The notes beneath the pieces are model-generated. The model did not search any database. It saw only the letters and a program-made list of their open reading frames with translations, and was not told where the DNA came from. Positions 22,701-25,219 of a stretch of DNA of 25,219 nucleotides are shown piece after piece (the first letter of the stretch is position 1; every line of letters starts with the position of its first letter). A program made the translations under genes and the position numbers. This stretch comes from a virus. Location: the IMG/VR virus record IMGVR_UViG_3300045009_000695, positions 1 to 25,219 of that record; one strand, 5' to 3'.

Positions 22701-25219
22701 TGGGGTTGGGGGCGTGGGAGTCGGAGCGGGCGTTGGGGCTGGCGTTGGGGCTGGCGTTGGTGTGGGTGAGCTTGGCGTTGGTGAAGGCGTTGGCGTTCCA
22801 CCTCCAGGAGTTGGTGGAGTTGGACCAGACGGAGGTGGAGGCGTCGGACCAGACGGAGGCGTCGGGCCAGATGGAGGAGTGCCCGGTTTCGGGGGTCTCT
22901 TTGTTGCCGTCTTCGAGGGTTGAGTACCTGGTGGAAGCAAACCGGCCGTAACCAAAATCTCGACCCGCTTATTCGGCTTCACATCGTCCATGTTGTCAAA
23001 TTGTCCGTTTTGCTCCATTTCCGACAAGGAAAGGAAGTTGTGCAAATGGGTTCTGTAAATTGCCGCTTTTCGTGGATCACCCGGAGTATTTGCGTCTCCC
23101 TGGTCGACCTTGTCGATGAACGCAAGAATGGCGTCCTCATCCAGCGGAGTTGTGTCCGTCGGAGAAACACCCATTCTTCTTCTCCACCTGGCCTCAATAT
23201 CGTCAAGCGCGTCTGTCGCCGCTGTTGTCAGGGCATCTTTTTGTACCTGGGTAAGCGTGGAATAATCTGGGGCAAAGGGACCTTTGGTTTTTCCTGACTG
23301 GCCGTAGAACTTGCCTGTTTTCCCTGTTTGTGACATTTGAACTCGACGCAATCTGTTGCGCAAGCCCTTTGGGTAAAGAGTGAGATCGTTTGGATCAATC
23401 GTTGGTGTCGACGGGGTCGCGCCCGGCGCAGGGGTGGTTGATGGCTGTCCTGGACGAGGACCCGGGGGTGGTTGTGTTCCACCCCGGGGTGTTCGTCTCC
23501 TGCTTGGAATAATTCTTCTGCGTGGTCGCTTTTGACCCGCCGGCAAAAATACCGGCAGATCTTCTTCTTTTACGGGCTCGCCTAACAGCCTGCTCGCTCT
23601 TCTTGACTGCCACTTGGCTAGACGATCCCTAAATGACTCGGCTCGTCTCTTCCCACGACTGGCCATGGCTCTTCTGCGTTGTCTGCTTGTCTGTGGCTTT
23701 TCTGGAATCCTGTCGTCATCAAGCGCTCGCTGAACAATTTCGGATTGCCTCGGGCTTCTCCCGCGAAATTTTCTGCCGGGCTGAATGGTCCATTGCCCGT
23801 CACGGCCGCGTGATGCCATAACGTTTCCGTTCGAATCAAGAAGCTCGATCTCTACGTCGAGAAGTTCACCGCGTTCTTTGCGTCCATATCCTGAAGTTAT
23901 TCTGCTTCTTGGAAGCACCCTTACAGATCCATCCGGCAATGTGATCTTTTCGGTTACTTCCTGCAGTATCGACGTTCGATCTGGGTGCGGGGTAACGTCA
24001 ATGGCCGGCCTGATTGATCCGTCCGGAATCGGTCCGCCGATTTCAGCTTCGATTGCTTTCCTGAATCTGTCCTGCTCACTTTCCAGCATCTTTAAGGCAG
24101 TTGCTTCTTTTGCGTAGTTGTCAATGAGTCTTTGAACCGAACTGTTCTTCACTCCACGCTTATTGTCAAAAACCACAGTTGATTTTAAGTCTGTAGCCAT
24201 ATCGGCGAATCCAGAACCATAATCGCCGAATAACTTTTTGCGTTCTTCCGGCGTCAAATTCGGTCCATATGGAAATCCACGAAGCTCTGGAAGATTAAAT
24301 CTAGATATCAAGTCTTCTGACCTGATCCGTGTTTGGAAATATCCGTCCTTGTCGGTATGCCGCACCGCTGGAATCTCAGGCACCTCGGTGATGCGAGCCG
24401 CACCATATTTTCCGTATGGATCTATTTCATAATCGATTCCAAGAACTTTGTGTGGTTCAAGGAACGATACTGGCGACTGTGAGTCGGATATTGAAAACGC
24501 ATACTTTCCGTCTTCGTCAAAAACGTCTATCTTTTCCGGTTTCAGTGCGTACAGCGGCCGCAAAGTCTCGGTGTCGATTATCACTATGTCTTCGTCAGGA
24601 AAATTTCCATCTGGCCGATCTGCGTACGTCGTCAATACTTCGGTTTTGCCGGAATGTATTTTTTCTGCATGATGAGTCATGATTCTTGCGGTTTTGTCAC
24701 GGTTGGCTTTGCGTTTGACCATCGATTTTTTGACCCTGCGAAACATTCGGCGAGAACCACCGGTTGCAACCATGTCCAAAACATCATCTCGATCTATCGC
24801 CGGCACGCCCGGAGGTTTTGGATCAATCAGGCCAGCTTGTTCAAGTTTGCGTCTGCGGCGCGACCTCGAAATCGCACGCCCACCGCCCGCAAATTCCTGC
24901 ATTGCTTCAGACGCTTCGGCCAAAGTCCGGGCACCACGCCCTGCGATTTGTCTTAATGGCGATGGGCGCCTCGGGCGCTCTCCCCTGAGGGCTTGAGCGA
25001 TCCGCTCTTCGGTTTCTGCGGTATCTGGAAGATTTTGTCCCCTTAGCTTGTTTGCTGCCGCTTCGGCTCTTGCCACCCTTCGCCTGGTTCTCCTTCCCGC
25101 TCGTTCGAGGGTAACTTGTCGATTGGCGTAACCAATTCGTTCGATAGCGGTTCCAAGCTTTTGAAGTTTCGGCATATCGATTGCCCCCGCAGCAATAGCT
25201 CGTCCGATCCTTCTTATGG
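19728..25219 (-). CDS. giant virion-type protein with Pro/Thr linker and ADP-ribosyltransferase-like end (5' partial)
   Basis: An open frame of more than 1815 aa continues through the right edge without a stop. Residue numbers here count from the Met at 25175, but at least 14 upstream codons are open, so the true start is probably outside. The N-terminal part is basic and helical (RRTRRRVARAEAAANKLRGQ). Residues about 160-480 contain beta-rich segments (DEDIVIIDTETLRPLYALKP). Residues about 755-905 are a Pro/Thr/Gly linker with PTP repeats. The C-terminal region (about 1505-1610) reads VLPITRGLSADDQ, FAKGERWIPGSGGTAYGNGE and NFGHNPYGLYSYHDGAGG, similar to the RG ... G.G.yGnG.yF core of ADP-ribosyltransferases. 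The position upstream of the capsid gene suggests a head-associated or ejected protein. Confidence 0.7.
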   Translation of the reverse strand, partial: IRRIGRAIAAGAIDMPKLQKLGTAIERIGYANRQVTLERAGRRTRRRVARAEAAANKLRGQNLPDTAETEERIAQALRGERPRRPSPLRQIAGRGARTLAEASEAMQEFAGGGRAISRSRRRRKLEQAGLIDPKPPGVPAIDRDDVLDMVATGGSRRMFRRVKKSMVKRKANRDKTARIMTHHAEKIHSGKTEVLTTYADRPDGNFPDEDIVIIDTETLRPLYALKPEKIDVFDEDGKYAFSISDSQSPVSFLEPHKVLGIDYEIDPYGKYGAARITEVPEIPAVRHTDKDGYFQTRIRSEDLISRFNLPELRGFPYGPNLTPEERKKLFGDYGSGFADMATDLKSTVVFDNKRGVKNSSVQRLIDNYAKEATALKMLESEQDRFRKAIEAEIGGPIPDGSIRPAIDVTPHPDRTSILQEVTEKITLPDGSVRVLPRSRITSGYGRKERGELLDVEIELLDSNGNVMASRGRDGQWTIQPGRKFRGRSPRQSEIVQRALDDDRIPEKPQTSRQRRRAMASRGKRRAESFRDRLAKWQSRRASRLLGEPVKEEDLPVFLPAGQKRPRRRIIPSRRRTPRGGTQPPPGPRPGQPSTTPAPGATPSTPTIDPNDLTLYPKGLRNRLRRVQMSQTGKTGKFYGQSGKTKGPFAPDYSTLTQVQKDALTTAATDALDDIEARWRRRMGVSPTDTTPLDEDAILAFIDKVDQGDANTPGDPRKAAIYRTHLHNFLSLSEMEQNGQFDNMDDVKPNKRVEILVTAGLLPPGTQPSKTATKRPPKPGTPPSGPTPPSGPTPPPPSGPTPPTPGGGTPTPSPTPSSPTPTPAPTPAPTPAPTPTPPTPTPTPTPPPTPTPAPTPTPPTNVTPTPTPTPTPTPPTPPTPPPTAPNPPPVNPNNQPTTIPATPAGAPTPPPTPVAPKTPTVPSAASPRGVAPKTITLPDPADDPNAPVPQTATIAQVTVGNARERIALSAKNTPVPAGQKVVTSVKDVAVDPANIPAYDPNDPNLKPDANHVLIHEITGYAVEDYSQAVITLDNTLPEDATVSARPYPPTAQTSDYPSRNTPGGRVPVIPGVSTSAPKNWTESADQRRGDPTLDVGGKVYTAWSPAVRAWGREWILVENRDANGDLEARPVFLYDPNPRYGMSVPVGTLMRERTLLELFGLIEDPNNRGWSLPVKQYYDLKDAHDLDYDPNLHDPQRPGRPRPVGQTGGWRTFFAPRYSSSGKNDVRMDSEDMRRASSQISASGRNRWWRGEQTESPQVFIKALNEALRLDSPDAWERVYDLGRGRIAYWKNRRDTALASWRASKKGSGAQPQARSQNAIQDLIFSGEQVDMTQQVLAKFITPEMFDRFRDKEKANRASAAKSKNKKRAIKELIRAGLYRKSSKPLASGIDSEIAPDVDANGNLKRKRTPQELLEAVVAHQATGQLDTTDVGVADLIELDEGDIDYLVQLSDAYEGRMFIKRGAAVPDPDLGRRAQRDTWLYIHATAWEYGGYNDGPVHIHRDEIADLVAAREADGTLAVLPITRGLSADDQASRTAQVEQFAKGERWIPGSGGTAYGNGENFGHNPYGLYSYHDGAGGSILAFVPVSAEAVLMDDMTIIQDQVHETLWALDHAVRKPNEESLTITTPTIRGKQIFQNTHGDRYTNAVKGSIDPTDAAAVDNQLSRILRVAQQSGYGNNRAARYQMQVVKDRIAAQVKRMADAWVQLERSYDRTQPMSAAQNVRIRQAQRALMHADATTLASILGYDITIADGASSFSNGEVATRQFFSTIRIAQQGSRADGIGSINHINVLNRSAMIVSQDGWVVDDIVDAINDVVDANGNPIYKLEIP
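22440..22905 (-). repeat. low-complexity Pro/Thr-coding repeat tract
   Basis: This region codes for a long Pro/Thr/Ala/Gly linker (PTPTPTPTPP-type). Short tandem repeats are visible on the plus strand: GGAGTC about 5.8 copies at 22601-22634, GGGGTT about four copies at 22684-22710, and GGCGTTGGGGCT-like units at 22726-22755. The GGGGTT stretch could fold into a G-quadruplex on the plus (template) strand. The tract is probably length-variable between relatives. Confidence 0.85.

Noticed and set aside
22600-22755. Possible CRISPR or iteron array
   Set aside because: The units are 6-12 bases, without spacers, and in frame with a Pro/Thr linker. They are coding microsatellite, not a CRISPR array or origin.
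22536-22951. Plus-strand open frames rich in Gly/Val or Arg/Ser opposite the Pro/Thr linker
   Set aside because: They are products of the low-complexity GGNGTN repeats read on the other strand and have no start signal. The minus frame spans the whole giant gene.

Overview
The window looks like part of a tailed double-stranded DNA phage genome (Caudoviricetes). The evidence is a small-terminase-like gene, an HK97-fold major capsid protein, very large virion-type proteins, a phage-style tRNA, tight gene packing with frequent 4-8 base overlaps, and many tiny ORFs with AGGAGG-type ribosome binding sites. Several families (the ParB-like/methyltransferase pair, the HTH protein with an 'HPIEIWG' segment, the 168-aa nuclease-like protein) resemble ones I associate with actinobacterial phages. 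That host guess is inference from family resemblance only.

Layout. (1) 1-1513, plus strand: tail of a PC4-like protein, the putative small terminase, a ribbon-helix-helix protein with a Cys/His tail, and a small winged-helix-like protein, all coupled by overlapping or abutting start and stop codons. (2) 1514-5062, mixed strands: accessory genes, namely a lysine-rich histone-tail-like peptide, an unknown 209-aa protein, an ADP-ribosyltransferase-fold-like protein, a two-pass membrane protein, a zinc-ribbon peptide, a Cys-rich protein, a TauD-type Fe(II)/2-oxoglutarate oxygenase and a HicA-like protein. From about 3290 to 4790 the plus strand is strikingly rich in G and T whichever strand is coding. 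(3) 5157-8908, plus strand: small genes, a second lysine-rich peptide, tRNA-Ile(UAU), a nuclease-like protein, a membrane protein, a beta-class DNA methyltransferase, a basic peptide and a ParB-like protein. (4) 8922-25219, minus strand: the virion module. In transcription order it holds a giant protein of at least 1815 aa (5' end outside the window), a 131-aa protein, a 44-aa protein, a 2262-aa multidomain protein, a 71-aa protein, the major capsid protein followed by a strong terminator, and a 539-aa protein.

The most unusual feature is the 2262-aa protein. It strings together apparently unrelated modules: DUF5872-like, an acidic Asp-repeat motif, HicA-like, HTH, Nudix and a zeta-toxin-like P-loop kinase. 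It carries six copies of a near-identical hexapeptide, GL(T/S/I)GA(M/I), several of them at module borders. A variant (GLIGRM), a second copy of the Asp-repeat motif and another HTH occur in the 539-aa protein on the other side of the capsid gene. I read this as a possible polyprotein or cargo protein with processing or packaging tags. This is inference: the repeats are plain in the sequence, but their function is not.

The large terminase, portal and a recognisable prohead protease are not visible here. They may lie beyond the window edges, or be too diverged or fused for me to recognise.
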